Source: Astrobacterium formosum
GTDB lineage: Bacteria; Pseudomonadota; Alphaproteobacteria; Rhizobiales; Xanthobacteraceae
DNA: 64,000 bases
Direction of reading: 5' to 3'
NCBI GenBank assembly: GCA_030848545.1
Contig: JAVDCA010000025.1
Span: 1-64,000 of the forward strand
Part shown: positions 55,258 to 62,774 of the stretch, one piece after another
Layout: every line of letters begins with the position of its first letter
Position numbering within the stretch: the first letter of the stretch is position 1
Made by a program: the position numbers and the translations under genes
The notes under the pieces: generated by a model
Told to the model about the DNA's origin: nothing
Database searches by the model: none
The model's input: the letters and a program-made list of their open reading frames with translations, nothing else

Positions 55258-56442
55258 TCACACCTTCTCCAGCGCCTGCAAAATGTCCTCGATCAGGTCG
55301 TCTTGATGTTCGAGGCCGGCGGAGAAGCGGATGACGCCGTCGGAGATGCCCAGTTCATCGCGCGCGGCCTGGGCGAGACGCTGGTGCGTGGTCGTGGCCG
55401 GATGGCACACGAGGCTCTTGGCGTCGCCGAGATTGTTGGAAATGCGCACGAGTTCGAGCCCGTTGAGGAAGCGGAACGCGGCCGCCTTGTCGCCGTCGAT
55501 CTCGAAGGCGACAAGCGTCGAGCCGCCCTTCATCTGCCGCTTGATCACCTCCGCCTGCGGATGGTCCGGACGGCCCGGATAGATCAGCCGCTTGATCTTC
55601 TTGTGGCCATCGAGCGCCGCCGTCACCGCGGCGGCCGTCCGGGTCTGACGCTCGACCCGCACCGCGAGCGTCTCCAGGCCCTTGAGCAGCACCCAGGCAT
55701 TGAAGGGCGACAGCGCCGGACCGGTCTGCCGGAAGGGCATCTGGATGTTGTCGATGATGAACTTCTCCGACCCCAGCACGACGCCGCCGAGACATCGCCC
55801 CTGGCCGTCGATGTGCTTGGTCGCCGAATAGACGACGCAATCGGCCCCGAGTGCGAGCGGGCTCTGCCAGATCGGCGTCGCGAACACGTTGTCGACCGTC
55901 AGCGTGGCGCCGGCATCGTGGGCGATCTCCGCCACGGCGGCGATGTCGATCACTTCGAGCGTCGGATTGGTCGGGCTTTCGAAGAAGAACACTTTCGTGT
56001 TCGGCCGCACGGCGGCGCGCCACTGATCGAGATCGGTGCCGTCGACCAGCGTCGAGGCGACGCCGAAGCGCGGCAGGTAGTCCTCGACGATATAGCGGCA
56101 GGAACCGAACATGGCCTTGGAGGCGACCACATGGTCGCCGGCCCTGAGCTGGCCCATGAGCGCCACTGTCACCGCCGCCATGCCGGTCGCGGTCGCGCGC
56201 GCGGTCTCGGCGCCCTCGAAGGCCGCCATGCGCCGTTCGAACATGTCGACGGTCGGATTGGCGAAGCGCGAATACTGGAAGCCGGCATCGGCGCCGGTGA
56301 AGCGCCCCTCGCACTGCTCGGCGGAATCGTAGACGAACCCCTGGGTGAGGAAGATCGACTCGGACGTTTCGCCGAACTGGGAGCGCAGGCTCCCCGCATG
56401 GACGAGCCGGGTTTCGGGACGATAGCGGAACGACGCGGACAT
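55258..56442 (-). CDS. metZ: O-succinylhomoserine sulfhydrylase
   Basis: A 394-residue Cys/Met-metabolism PLP enzyme that makes homocysteine from O-succinylhomoserine and sulfide. The PLP lysine is in YSATKHIDGQGR, the phosphate loop in ATATGMAAVTVALMGQL, and the N-terminal YSRFANPTVDMFERRM is family-specific. ATG 56442 has a GAAGGAGG site seven bases away. A SAM-II riboswitch and a terminator-like hairpin lie in its leader, so it should be shut off when S-adenosylmethionine is plentiful. Confidence 0.96.
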   Translation of the reverse strand: MSASFRYRPETRLVHAGSLRSQFGETSESIFLTQGFVYDSAEQCEGRFTGADAGFQYSRFANPTVDMFERRMAAFEGAETARATATGMAAVTVALMGQLRAGDHVVASKAMFGSCRYIVEDYLPRFGVASTLVDGTDLDQWRAAVRPNTKVFFFESPTNPTLEVIDIAAVAEIAHDAGATLTVDNVFATPIWQSPLALGADCVVYSATKHIDGQGRCLGGVVLGSEKFIIDNIQMPFRQTGPALSPFNAWVLLKGLETLAVRVERQTRTAAAVTAALDGHKKIKRLIYPGRPDHPQAEVIKRQMKGGSTLVAFEIDGDKAAAFRFLNGLELVRISNNLGDAKSLVCHPATTTHQRLAQAARDELGISDGVIRFSAGLEHQDDLIEDILQALEKV

Positions 56443-56461
56443 GTTCGGCCTCCTTCGGCCA

Positions 56462-56514
56462 ATAAAAAACCGGCCAGGGGAAAAATCCCAAGCCGGGTCC
56501 ACGTGTCCCCGGCC
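56462..56514 (-). terminator. Terminator-like hairpin in the metZ leader
   Basis: On the minus strand, GGCCGGGG (56514-56507) can pair with CCCCTGGCC (56480-56472) with one bulge, followed by GGTTTTTTATT. It lies between the SAM-II aptamer and metZ, suggesting control by transcription termination. Confidence 0.65.
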
Positions 56515-56568
56515 TTTTAGCGACTTATTTTACGTGGCTGCAAGCCGGCCGGCTCAAATGACCACGGG
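56514..56568 (-). ncRNA. SAM-II riboswitch
   Basis: The minus strand matches the SAM-II (SAM-alpha) consensus closely: CGTGGT with ATTTGAGCCGGCCGGCTTGC, the pairing AGCCACG, then GTAAAATAAGTCGCTAAAAG. The P1 stem pairs CGTGG with CCACG, and the AAGTCGCTAAA part forms the pseudoknot strand. The aptamer starts about 126 nt and ends 72 nt before the metZ ATG. Confidence 0.93.
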
Positions 56569-56632
56569 ATAACGTCGCCTCATACCGGGGCCTCGCCTTT
56601 TCGTCAAGACGGCCTTCGGATACAGCGGGAGA

Positions 56633-57754
56633 ATGACAAGAACCCGCGTGCCGCTGACATTCCGCCCCGACGACAAGGGCATCCTTCCCGACCGGCTGAT
56701 CGCCAAGCTCGCCGACTCGGGCGGCATCCCGCGCGCGCACGAATTCGACCACGACCAGATCCAGCCCGCGAGCCTCGATTTGCGGCTCGGCGAAGTCGCC
56801 TACCGGGTGCGGGCGAGCTTTCTGCCCGGCCCCGGCGCGACGGTGGCGGAGCGCATCGACGACTTGAAGCTGCACGAATTCGCCCTCGGCGACGGCGCCG
56901 TCCTGGAGACCGGCTGCGTCTACATCGTGCCGCTGGCCGAGAGCCTGGCGCTGCCCGCCGACCTCGCCGCCACCGCCAATCCGAAAAGCTCGACCGGCCG
57001 CCTCGACGTCTTCACCCGCGTCATCGCCGACGGCACCCGCGGCTTCGACCGCATCGGGGCGGGCTATCACGGCCCGCTCTACGCGGAGATTTCGCCGCGC
57101 ACCTTTCCGGTGCTGGTGCGCGAGGGCTCGCGCCTGTCGCAGCTGCGTTTCCGCCGCGGCCAGGCGGCGCTCGATCCCGAAACCCTCGTTGCGCTGCATG
57201 CGCGCGAGCGCCTCGTCGACGATGCGAGCGCCGATGTGCGCGACGGCGTCGGCGTCAGCGTCGACCTCGCCGGCTTCGGCCCCGAGCGCTTCATCGGCTA
57301 TCGGGCCAAGCGTCACACCGGCGTCGTCGACGTCGATCGCCGGGCCGGCTATGCGGTCGACGATTTCTGGGAGCCGCTCAAGGCCCGCGAGGACCGCGCC
57401 CTCATCCTCGACCCCGACGAATTCTACATCCTGGCCTCCAAGGAGGCCGTGCACGTGCCGCCCGACTACGCCGCCGAGATGGTGCCGTTCGACCCACTGG
57501 TGGGCGAGTTCCGCGTCCACTATGCGGGCTTCTTCGATCCCGGCTTCGGGCACGCCGATGCCGGCGGCCACGGTTCGCGCGCCGTGCTCGAAGTGCGCTC
57601 GCGCGAGGTGCCGTTCATCATCGAGCACGGCCAGACCGTCGGCCGGCTGGTCTACGAAAACATGATGGCGCGGCCCGACCAGCTCTACGGCCAGGACATC
57701 GGCTCGACCTATCAGGCCCAGGGCCTGAAGCTGTCGAAGCATTTTCGGGTGTGA
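56633..57754 (+). CDS. dcd: dCTP deaminase-type protein, long alphaproteobacterial form
   Basis: A 373-residue protein annotated in this group as 2'-deoxycytidine 5'-triphosphate deaminase, making dUTP from dCTP. It is about twice the length of E. coli Dcd (193 residues), as in the DCD_N family of alphaproteobacteria, and looks like two tandem dUTPase-fold halves: the first contains QIQPASLDLRLGE and NPKSSTGRLDVFTRV, the second EMVPFDPLVGEFRVHYAGFFDPGFG (by its FRVHYAGFFDPGFG part) and VLEVRSREVPFIIEHGQ. ATG 56633 follows AGCGGGAGA. Divergent from metZ. Confidence 0.9.
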   Translation: MTRTRVPLTFRPDDKGILPDRLIAKLADSGGIPRAHEFDHDQIQPASLDLRLGEVAYRVRASFLPGPGATVAERIDDLKLHEFALGDGAVLETGCVYIVPLAESLALPADLAATANPKSSTGRLDVFTRVIADGTRGFDRIGAGYHGPLYAEISPRTFPVLVREGSRLSQLRFRRGQAALDPETLVALHARERLVDDASADVRDGVGVSVDLAGFGPERFIGYRAKRHTGVVDVDRRAGYAVDDFWEPLKAREDRALILDPDEFYILASKEAVHVPPDYAAEMVPFDPLVGEFRVHYAGFFDPGFGHADAGGHGSRAVLEVRSREVPFIIEHGQTVGRLVYENMMARPDQLYGQDIGSTYQAQGLKLSKHFRV

Positions 57755-58054
57755 TACTATTTCCGACTGATCAGTTCAGGCTCGTGCCCCGGGCGCGCTG
57801 CAGCATGTAATGCTGCTGCGCAGACCCGGGGCCTCGCTCGGAGCTAGGCCCCGGGTCTGCGTCGCATCATTCGCAAAAGCTCATGCTGCGCTGCGCCCGG
57901 GGCACGATGCCGAGGCAATCGCGCAGAACCAGTACGGGATCGCGACAGACGATTGCGCTGGCCAGGATCATTACGCCGCGGGCCATGCGCCGCGGTAAAA
58001 AAACCGCCGGTCCGAAGGCCGGCGGCGGCATCGGGGCGTCTGCCCGAGGCTTGG
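57755..58054. repeat. Intergenic gap with GTGCCCCGGGCGC palindrome
   Basis: The gap between dcd and psiF has no gene. A large compound palindrome spans 57783-57906: CGTGCCCCGGGCGC pairs with GCGCCCGGGGCACG, and CAGACCCGGGGC with GCCCCGGGTCTG. This is a further repeat family, seen once here. Confidence 0.8.
57997..58025 (-). terminator. Rho-independent terminator of psiF
   Basis: On the minus strand a GC stem (arms about 58015-58024 and 58004-58013) is followed by a run of seven T (57997-58003). It lies about 30 nt beyond the psiF stop. Confidence 0.88.
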
Positions 58055-58288
58055 TCAGTTACCGACGGCGTCGGCGACGCACTTCTTCATGTGGCTGGTC
58101 TTGGCAGCGCCGGCGAGTTTCACCGACGACTTCTCACACGCGGCCGTCGCGTCGCTTTCGCACTTCTTCATGAACGACGTCAGTGCCGCGCCGGCCAGCT
58201 TCTTGTCGGCGGCTTGGCTCTTGCAGGATGCCGCCTGCGCCTGTCCGGCGAACGCCGCGATGACGACGGCCAGAATGATCTGCTTCAT
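58055..58288 (-). CDS. psiF: PsiF-repeat secreted protein
   Basis: A 77-residue protein: signal peptide to about residue 19 (FAGQAQA), then two PsiF repeats, KKLAGAALTSFMKKC and VKLAGAAKTSHMKKC, each with paired cysteines nearby. In E. coli the related protein is phosphate-starvation inducible, but its job is unknown. No PHO box of standard spacing is seen upstream; instead there is a tandem 17-bp duplication covering the ribosome-binding site. A strong terminator follows. Confidence 0.9.
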   Translation of the reverse strand: MKQIILAVVIAAFAGQAQAASCKSQAADKKLAGAALTSFMKKCESDATAACEKSSVKLAGAAKTSHMKKCVADAVGN

Positions 58289-58290
58289 GT

Positions 58291-58336
58291 GTCGCTCCCA
58301 AGTATCTGTCGCTTCCAAGTATCTGTCGCTCCCAAG
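58291..58336. repeat. Tandem 17-bp repeats in the psiF leader
   Basis: GTCGCTCCCAAGTATCT (58291-58307), GTCGCTTCCAAGTATCT (58308-58324) and a partial third GTCGCTCCCAAG (58325-58336). On the minus strand each unit carries a GGGAG or GGAAG ribosome-binding word; the copy nearest psiF is the one in use. Confidence 0.9.
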
Positions 58337-58473
58337 CGTCGCCCCGTGCGAAGGGGCTGCGGGCGATACGTTAGGTATGCGACACGACGCGAGCAAGGCA
58401 GACCGCGGACGGATCACACATTCCTACGCGTTCCCCAGCGTCTTCCCCTGCGTCAACGCTCGGCGTAGCGCGT

Positions 58474-59292
58474 TCACTGCGCAGGTTGCGCCTTCGCGAG
58501 CTCCGCCCGCAACGTCGCCACCTCCTGCCGCAGCGCCTTGACTTCGGCCAGGATCGGGCCGGCCTCTTCCTGGATCATCTCCCGTTCGGCTTCGCGCTCG
58601 GCTTCCATTTCCTTGACGGCTTCGGCCTGCATGGCGTTGACGACGACGCCGATGAACAGATTGAGCACCATGAAGGTGGTCACGATGATGAAGGTGATGA
58701 AGAACACCCATCCGTAGGGGTGCTTCTCCATCACCGGCTTGGTGACGCCGTCGACCCAGCCCTCCAGCGTCATTACGGTGAACAGCGTGAACAGGGAATC
58801 CCCGAGCGTGCCGAACAGGTTCGGCACGTCGTCGCCGAACAGTTTCGTCGCCATGACGGCGAAGACGTAATAGATCAGCGAGATCAGGAGCACGATCGAG
58901 CCCATGCCGGGCAGCGCGGCGAGCAAGCCGCCAACGACGCGCTTCAGGGTCGGCACGGCGGTGATGAGCCGCAGCACCCGCAGGATGCGCAGCGCCCGCA
59001 GCACCGAAAACATCTCCGCCGTCGGCACCAGCGAGATGCCGACGACGACGAAGTCGAACACGTTCCAGGGATTGCGCGGGAAACGCAGACGCTCGACCAG
59101 GATGCGGGCGGCGAGCTCGGCCGCGAACACGGTGAGGATCACGTGGTCGATGAGTTCAAGCGTGGGTCCGAAGTGCTCCCGCATGGCGGCGCTCGTGTCC
59201 AGCCCGAGCACGATGGCGTTGATGATGATCAGGACGGTGATGACGCGTTCGGTGCGCGGATCGGAGACGACGGCTTCGATCGCTTTCAGCAT
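58474..59292 (-). CDS. Voltage-gated cation channel, BacNav superfamily
   Basis: A 272-residue six-helix channel, the length of NaChBac (274). S1-S3 span about residues 17-92; S4 has four arginines at every third position (R99, R102, R105, R108); S5 about 130-150; pore helix then the filter T175-L-E-G-W-V-D181 in VMTLEGWVDGV; S6 about 195-222; and a C-terminal coiled coil (AEREAEREMIQEE, ALRQEVATLRAEL) that should hold the tetramer. Typical sodium channels have TLESW. The TLEGWVD filter is the one I recall for CavMr of Meiothermus ruber, a native calcium channel in which the glycine sets calcium selectivity. Start at 59292 (MLKAIEAVV) is taken over the longer frame from 59367. Confidence 0.93.
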   Translation of the reverse strand: MLKAIEAVVSDPRTERVITVLIIINAIVLGLDTSAAMREHFGPTLELIDHVILTVFAAELAARILVERLRFPRNPWNVFDFVVVGISLVPTAEMFSVLRALRILRVLRLITAVPTLKRVVGGLLAALPGMGSIVLLISLIYYVFAVMATKLFGDDVPNLFGTLGDSLFTLFTVMTLEGWVDGVTKPVMEKHPYGWVFFITFIIVTTFMVLNLFIGVVVNAMQAEAVKEMEAEREAEREMIQEEAGPILAEVKALRQEVATLRAELAKAQPAQ

Positions 59293-59491
59293 GGGGTTAT
59301 CCTCTAGCTTCGCGGTCGGCGGCGGGCAGCTGAATAGCGGGCCTGTGGCGTCGAGGGGAATAGTCATTTGGCTACCTTGACTTATCGGCCCCGATGTTCT
59401 GCCTATGTTCTGTAGCGAAAAGGACCTGCATTCGCCCTTGCGCGCCTTGAAGGCGAATCAGGGAGAAGCCACAATCGGGAGGAGTTGTGCT

Positions 59492-59728
59492 ATGGTCTGG
59501 GCCTTCGACAGGCTCAGTTATGCGCGTCATTTGCGGGAGAACGGCGTGCCCGACCCGCAGGCCGAGGCCCATGCCGATGCGGCGAGGCTGTTCATCATGT
59601 CAGAGCTCGTGACCAAGGCTGACCTGGCGCAAGCCCTGGAGACGCAGACGCTTCGTCTCACCGTCCGGCTCGGCGCGATGCTGGCCGCCGGCATAGCGAT
59701 CCTCGCCGCGATCCAGAGGCTGCCGTAG
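59492..59728 (+). CDS. Short DUF1640-like membrane-anchored coiled-coil protein
   Basis: A 78-residue protein: an N-terminal motif FDRLSYARHLRENGVPDPQAEAHADA that is the DUF1640 hallmark (core GVPDPQAEAHA), a short helical stretch (ELVTKADLAQALE) and a C-terminal TM helix (LGAMLAAGIAILAAIQRLP). Full members have a longer coiled coil, so this is a minimal form. The function is unknown. AGGAG precedes the ATG at 59492. Stands alone between the divergent channel gene and tRNA-Gly. Confidence 0.7.
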   Translation: MVWAFDRLSYARHLRENGVPDPQAEAHADAARLFIMSELVTKADLAQALETQTLRLTVRLGAMLAAGIAILAAIQRLP

Positions 59729-59899
59729 GTCTTCCGATCCCCCGCCCTTCACGGGGCAAGCTTTTTGTGCTCAATTCGTCCGCAAGGACTTGAGATCGAA
59801 GAGAGACTGGACGAAAAAGAGGTTGCGGGACCAAGCGATTGTCTCCAGGCGATCGTCTTCAGGCGACAGTCTACAAGCGATGGCAGTCTCTCTCGGCTC

Positions 59900-59974
59900 G
59901 CGGGCGTAGTTCAGTGGTAGAACGACAGCTTCCCAAGCTGTATGTCGTGGGTTCGATTCCCATCGCCCGCTCCA
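59900..59974 (+). tRNA. tRNA-Gly (CCC)
   Basis: A full cloverleaf: acceptor GCGGGCG pairs with CGCCCGC, D-loop AGTTCAGTGGTAG, anticodon stem ACAGC/GCTGT with loop TTCCCAA giving anticodon CCC, T-arm GTGGGTTCGATTCCCAT, discriminator T and encoded CCA (59972-59974). Single copy in the window. Confidence 0.97.
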
Positions 59975-60186
59975 ATCCCTCCACAACCCCAACTCTGGAT
60001 TTACAGGCCGGATGCGCCGCTTCGGATGCGGCGGGCGGCGGGCGAACGAATCACGACAGCGCCCGAGCGCACCCCGGGGCCGATCGGCGCTGACCCGGCT
60101 GCGGCCGCAGCCGGCACCCAAATCGGTACCTTATAGCCTCCCGATATTGCATCCACCGGTAGCATTTCGCCGCCGATGCCATTGCC

Positions 60187-60200
60187 TTGACTTTGGTCAA
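60187..60200. promoter_or_regulatory. FNR/FixK-type site upstream of nrfA
   Basis: TTGACTTTGGTCAA is an exact TTGA-N6-TCAA palindrome (TTGAC/GTCAA arms), 78 bp before the nrfA ATG. The rest of the 303-bp gap after tRNA-Gly has no gene. It points to anaerobic induction. Confidence 0.78.
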
Positions 60201-60277
60201 GCGTGGTTTTCGACTGTGTTCGTAACGTTGCGTCCCCGTTTGCGACCGTTTCAAAGCCCCCCATCAGGAGACGATCC

Positions 60278-61816
60278 ATGCGCATGTCTTCGCGCTCCTA
60301 TGCCGCGGCTCTCGGTGCGGCGGCACTGACCGGTCTCGTCGGTGCCGCGATCCTGACGCTTCCCGCACTGTCTCCGCTCGGAGATGCATTCGCCCAATCC
60401 GACAAGCCGAAGGCGTCCAAGCACCGCGCCAAATCCACCAAGGCGCAGCCCGCCAAGGCCCAGCCCGCCAAGGCCGCAGCGCAGGAAGCGCCGCCGCCGA
60501 TCACCGACGATACCGACGATCCGGCCGTCTGGGGCAAGACCTTCCCGGTCCACTACGAGCTTTATTCCAAGACCGTCGACATGGAGCGCACCAAGTACGG
60601 CGGCAGCGAAGCCGAGCCGCGCACGCCGACCCAGGCCGATCCCCGCTCGGTGGTGTCGAAGTCGAAGGTGGAGGAAGATGCCGGCCTCAAGGCCATGTGG
60701 CAGGGCTACGCCTTCTCGGCCGATTTCCGCGAGGATCGCGGCCACGCCTACGCGAATATCGACCAGCAGAATACGGGCCGGCAGACATTCGCGAAGCAGC
60801 CGGGCGCGTGCATGAACTGCCACGCCTCGAGCTACGTCGCCATGAAGAAGCAGGGTGACGGCGACGTCACCAAGGGCTTCGAGAAGATGAACGCCATGCC
60901 GTTCCCGGACGCCGCCAAGCTCGTCTCGCATCCGGTGTCGTGCATCGACTGTCATGACACGCAGACCATGGCGCTGCGCGTCACGCGGCCGGCCCTCATC
61001 GAAGGCTTGCGCGCCTTGAAGGCGTCACAGGGCATCCAGAACTACGACGTCAACAAGCAGGCCTCGAACCAGGAAATGCGCGCCTATGTGTGCGCGCAGT
61101 GCCATGTCGAGTACTATTTCAAGGGCGCCGAACGCCGCCTTGTCTTCCCGTGGGCAAAAGGCCTCAAGGTCGAGAACATGCAGGCCTTGTACGACGAAAT
61201 CGGCTTCCGCGACTGGACCCACAAGGACACCGGCGCGCCGGCCTTGAAGGCCCAGCATCCCGAATTCGAGATGTGGAGCCAGGGCATCCATGCCCGCGCC
61301 GGCGTCACCTGCTCGGATTGCCACATGCCGATGATCAAGCATGGCGGCCAGACCGTCAGTGATCACTGGGTGCGCAGCCCGCTCCTCAACATCGCCAATG
61401 CCTGCATGGGTTGCCACAGCAAGCACGACGCCAAGATCACCGCCAAGGAACTCAAGGATCGCGTCGAGGCGATCCAGGACCGGCACTGGAAGCTGCGTGA
61501 GGACGCCATGCAGGCACTCGTCGGCCTGATCGACGACCTCAAGGCCGCCAAGGCGGCCGGCAAGGGCGACGCCGAGCTCAAGACCGCGCAATACATGCAG
61601 CGTCGCGCCCAGTTCTATCTCGACTTCGTCGAGGCCGAGAACTCGACCGGCTTCCATGCCCCGCAGGAGGCCGCCCGCATCCTGGGCGAGTCGCTCAACT
61701 ACGCCCGCCAGGGCCAGATCGCACTACGCGATGCGAGCTTCAAGCCGACGGTCGCGGTGGTCGACATTCCGCCGCCGCCGGCCCTGCCGCCGCTGGTGTC
61801 GCCGGCCGCAAAGTAA
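60278..61816 (+). CDS. nrfA: Pentaheme cytochrome c552, NrfA-type nitrite reductase
   Basis: A 512-residue periplasmic cytochrome that in this family reduces nitrite to ammonia with six electrons. Five heme motifs: CMNCH, CIDCH, CAQCH, CSDCH and CMGCH. The first aligns with the active-site heme, which is CxxCK in E. coli; here it is CxxCH, a known variant that does not need the special NrfEFG lyase. Active-site residues are visible: Tyr in CAQCHVEYYF and His in CHMPMIKHGG. A signal peptide (to about residue 41) is followed by a Lys/Ala/Pro-rich run. AGGAG lies before ATG 60278. No nrfH or other quinol dehydrogenase is adjacent. An FNR/FixK site is 78 bp upstream. Confidence 0.93.
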   Translation: MRMSSRSYAAALGAAALTGLVGAAILTLPALSPLGDAFAQSDKPKASKHRAKSTKAQPAKAQPAKAAAQEAPPPITDDTDDPAVWGKTFPVHYELYSKTVDMERTKYGGSEAEPRTPTQADPRSVVSKSKVEEDAGLKAMWQGYAFSADFREDRGHAYANIDQQNTGRQTFAKQPGACMNCHASSYVAMKKQGDGDVTKGFEKMNAMPFPDAAKLVSHPVSCIDCHDTQTMALRVTRPALIEGLRALKASQGIQNYDVNKQASNQEMRAYVCAQCHVEYYFKGAERRLVFPWAKGLKVENMQALYDEIGFRDWTHKDTGAPALKAQHPEFEMWSQGIHARAGVTCSDCHMPMIKHGGQTVSDHWVRSPLLNIANACMGCHSKHDAKITAKELKDRVEAIQDRHWKLREDAMQALVGLIDDLKAAKAAGKGDAELKTAQYMQRRAQFYLDFVEAENSTGFHAPQEAARILGESLNYARQGQIALRDASFKPTVAVVDIPPPPALPPLVSPAAK

Positions 61817-61846
61817 GTTCCGATCTCCCTGTTCCCTTGCGTTCCT

Positions 61847-61877
61847 GCGCCCTCACCGGTTCCGGTGAGGGCGCTTT
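61847..61877 (+). terminator. Terminator of nrfA
   Basis: Perfect 11-bp stem GCGCCCTCACC (61847-61857) and GGTGAGGGCGC (61864-61874), 6-nt loop, then TTTGTC. It lies 30 nt beyond the nrfA stop. Confidence 0.82.
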
Positions 61878-61946
61878 GTCGTCTTGCCGGGCCATGGCTC
61901 GCCCCCTATTTGTACACGGCAGTGAACCGGACAGCCGCCACCCGCC

Positions 61947-62117
61947 ATGTCACCCATCTCCGAACGCGCCGGCCGTCAGAACTTGTCGCGAACCGTCGTG
62001 GTGGCGGCAGCCGCCTTCGTCGGCGTGGCGACCGCGGCGGCGCTCGGCCTGTGGGTCCACTACGGCACGGCGGTGTTCGTCGAGACCATCGTGGCCGGCA
62101 TCCAGGCGTGTCTGTAG
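61947..62117 (+). CDS. Small single-TM protein upstream of sco
   Basis: A 56-residue protein beginning MSPISERAGRQNLSRT, with a TM helix about residues 16-38 (VVVAAAAFVGVATAAALGL) and a short outer tail ending ETIVAGIQACL. It ends 40 bp before the sco start and is likely in the same transcript. I do not know its function; a comparable small membrane protein beside sco is something I recall from rhizobial genomes. The single Cys near the C-terminus could be relevant to copper handling, which is speculation. Confidence 0.6.
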   Translation: MSPISERAGRQNLSRTVVVAAAAFVGVATAAALGLWVHYGTAVFVETIVAGIQACL

Positions 62118-62157
62118 GCATGCCACATTGTAGAGACACAACGGTCGAGGACGCTCC

Positions 62158-62748
62158 ATGACGGCACGCGCCACGCGCCTCGCACTGGTGTTCGCAGCAT
62201 TTCTGGCCGGGCTCGTGTTGTGCCTGGCGGTCATCCTGATGCTCGTCGGCCCACCCGGGGCCGGCATGCAGTCGTCCATCGGCGGGCCGTTCCGGCTCGT
62301 CGACCAGGACGGCAAGACCATCACGGAGCGCGACTTCGCCGGCAAGCCGTTTCTGATCTTCTTCGGCTTCACCCATTGCCCGGACGTGTGCCCGACGGCG
62401 CTGTTCGACATTTCCGAGGTGATGCGCGCCCTCGGCCCCGACGCCGACAAGACCGCGGCGCTGTTCGTGTCGGTCGATCCCGAGCGCGACACCCCGGCCG
62501 TGCTCAAGGACTACCTGTCCTCCTTCGATCCGCACGTGCGCGGCGCCACCACCGATGCCGACGGCCTCGCTGCGATCGCCAAGACCTTCCGGGTCTACTT
62601 CAAGAAAGTGCCGACCGAGGGCGACGACTACACCATGGACCACACCGCGCTCATCTATCTCATGGACAAGCGCGGCGGTTTCGTCGCCCCGTTCAATCTC
62701 AAGCGCAACCCCGAGGCGGCCGCAAACGACCTGCGCAAGTATTTCTGA
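62158..62748 (+). CDS. SCO1/SenC copper chaperone
   Basis: A 196-residue membrane-anchored thioredoxin-fold protein that helps assemble the CuA centre of cytochrome oxidase or keeps its thiols reduced. TM helix about residues 9-30; copper ligands C74 and C78 in HCPDVCPT and H162 in YTMDHTALIYLMD. All three ligands are present. It follows the small TM protein by 40 bp and converges with the glycosyltransferase gene. Confidence 0.95.
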   Translation: MTARATRLALVFAAFLAGLVLCLAVILMLVGPPGAGMQSSIGGPFRLVDQDGKTITERDFAGKPFLIFFGFTHCPDVCPTALFDISEVMRALGPDADKTAALFVSVDPERDTPAVLKDYLSSFDPHVRGATTDADGLAAIAKTFRVYFKKVPTEGDDYTMDHTALIYLMDKRGGFVAPFNLKRNPEAAANDLRKYF

Positions 62749-62774
62749 CGCGCAAGTATTTTTGAGACGACGTC

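Noticed and set aside
58291-58336. PHO box upstream of psiF
   Set aside because: CTGTC words recur every 17 bp, not 11, and the flanking bases do not match; the pattern is explained by tandem duplication.
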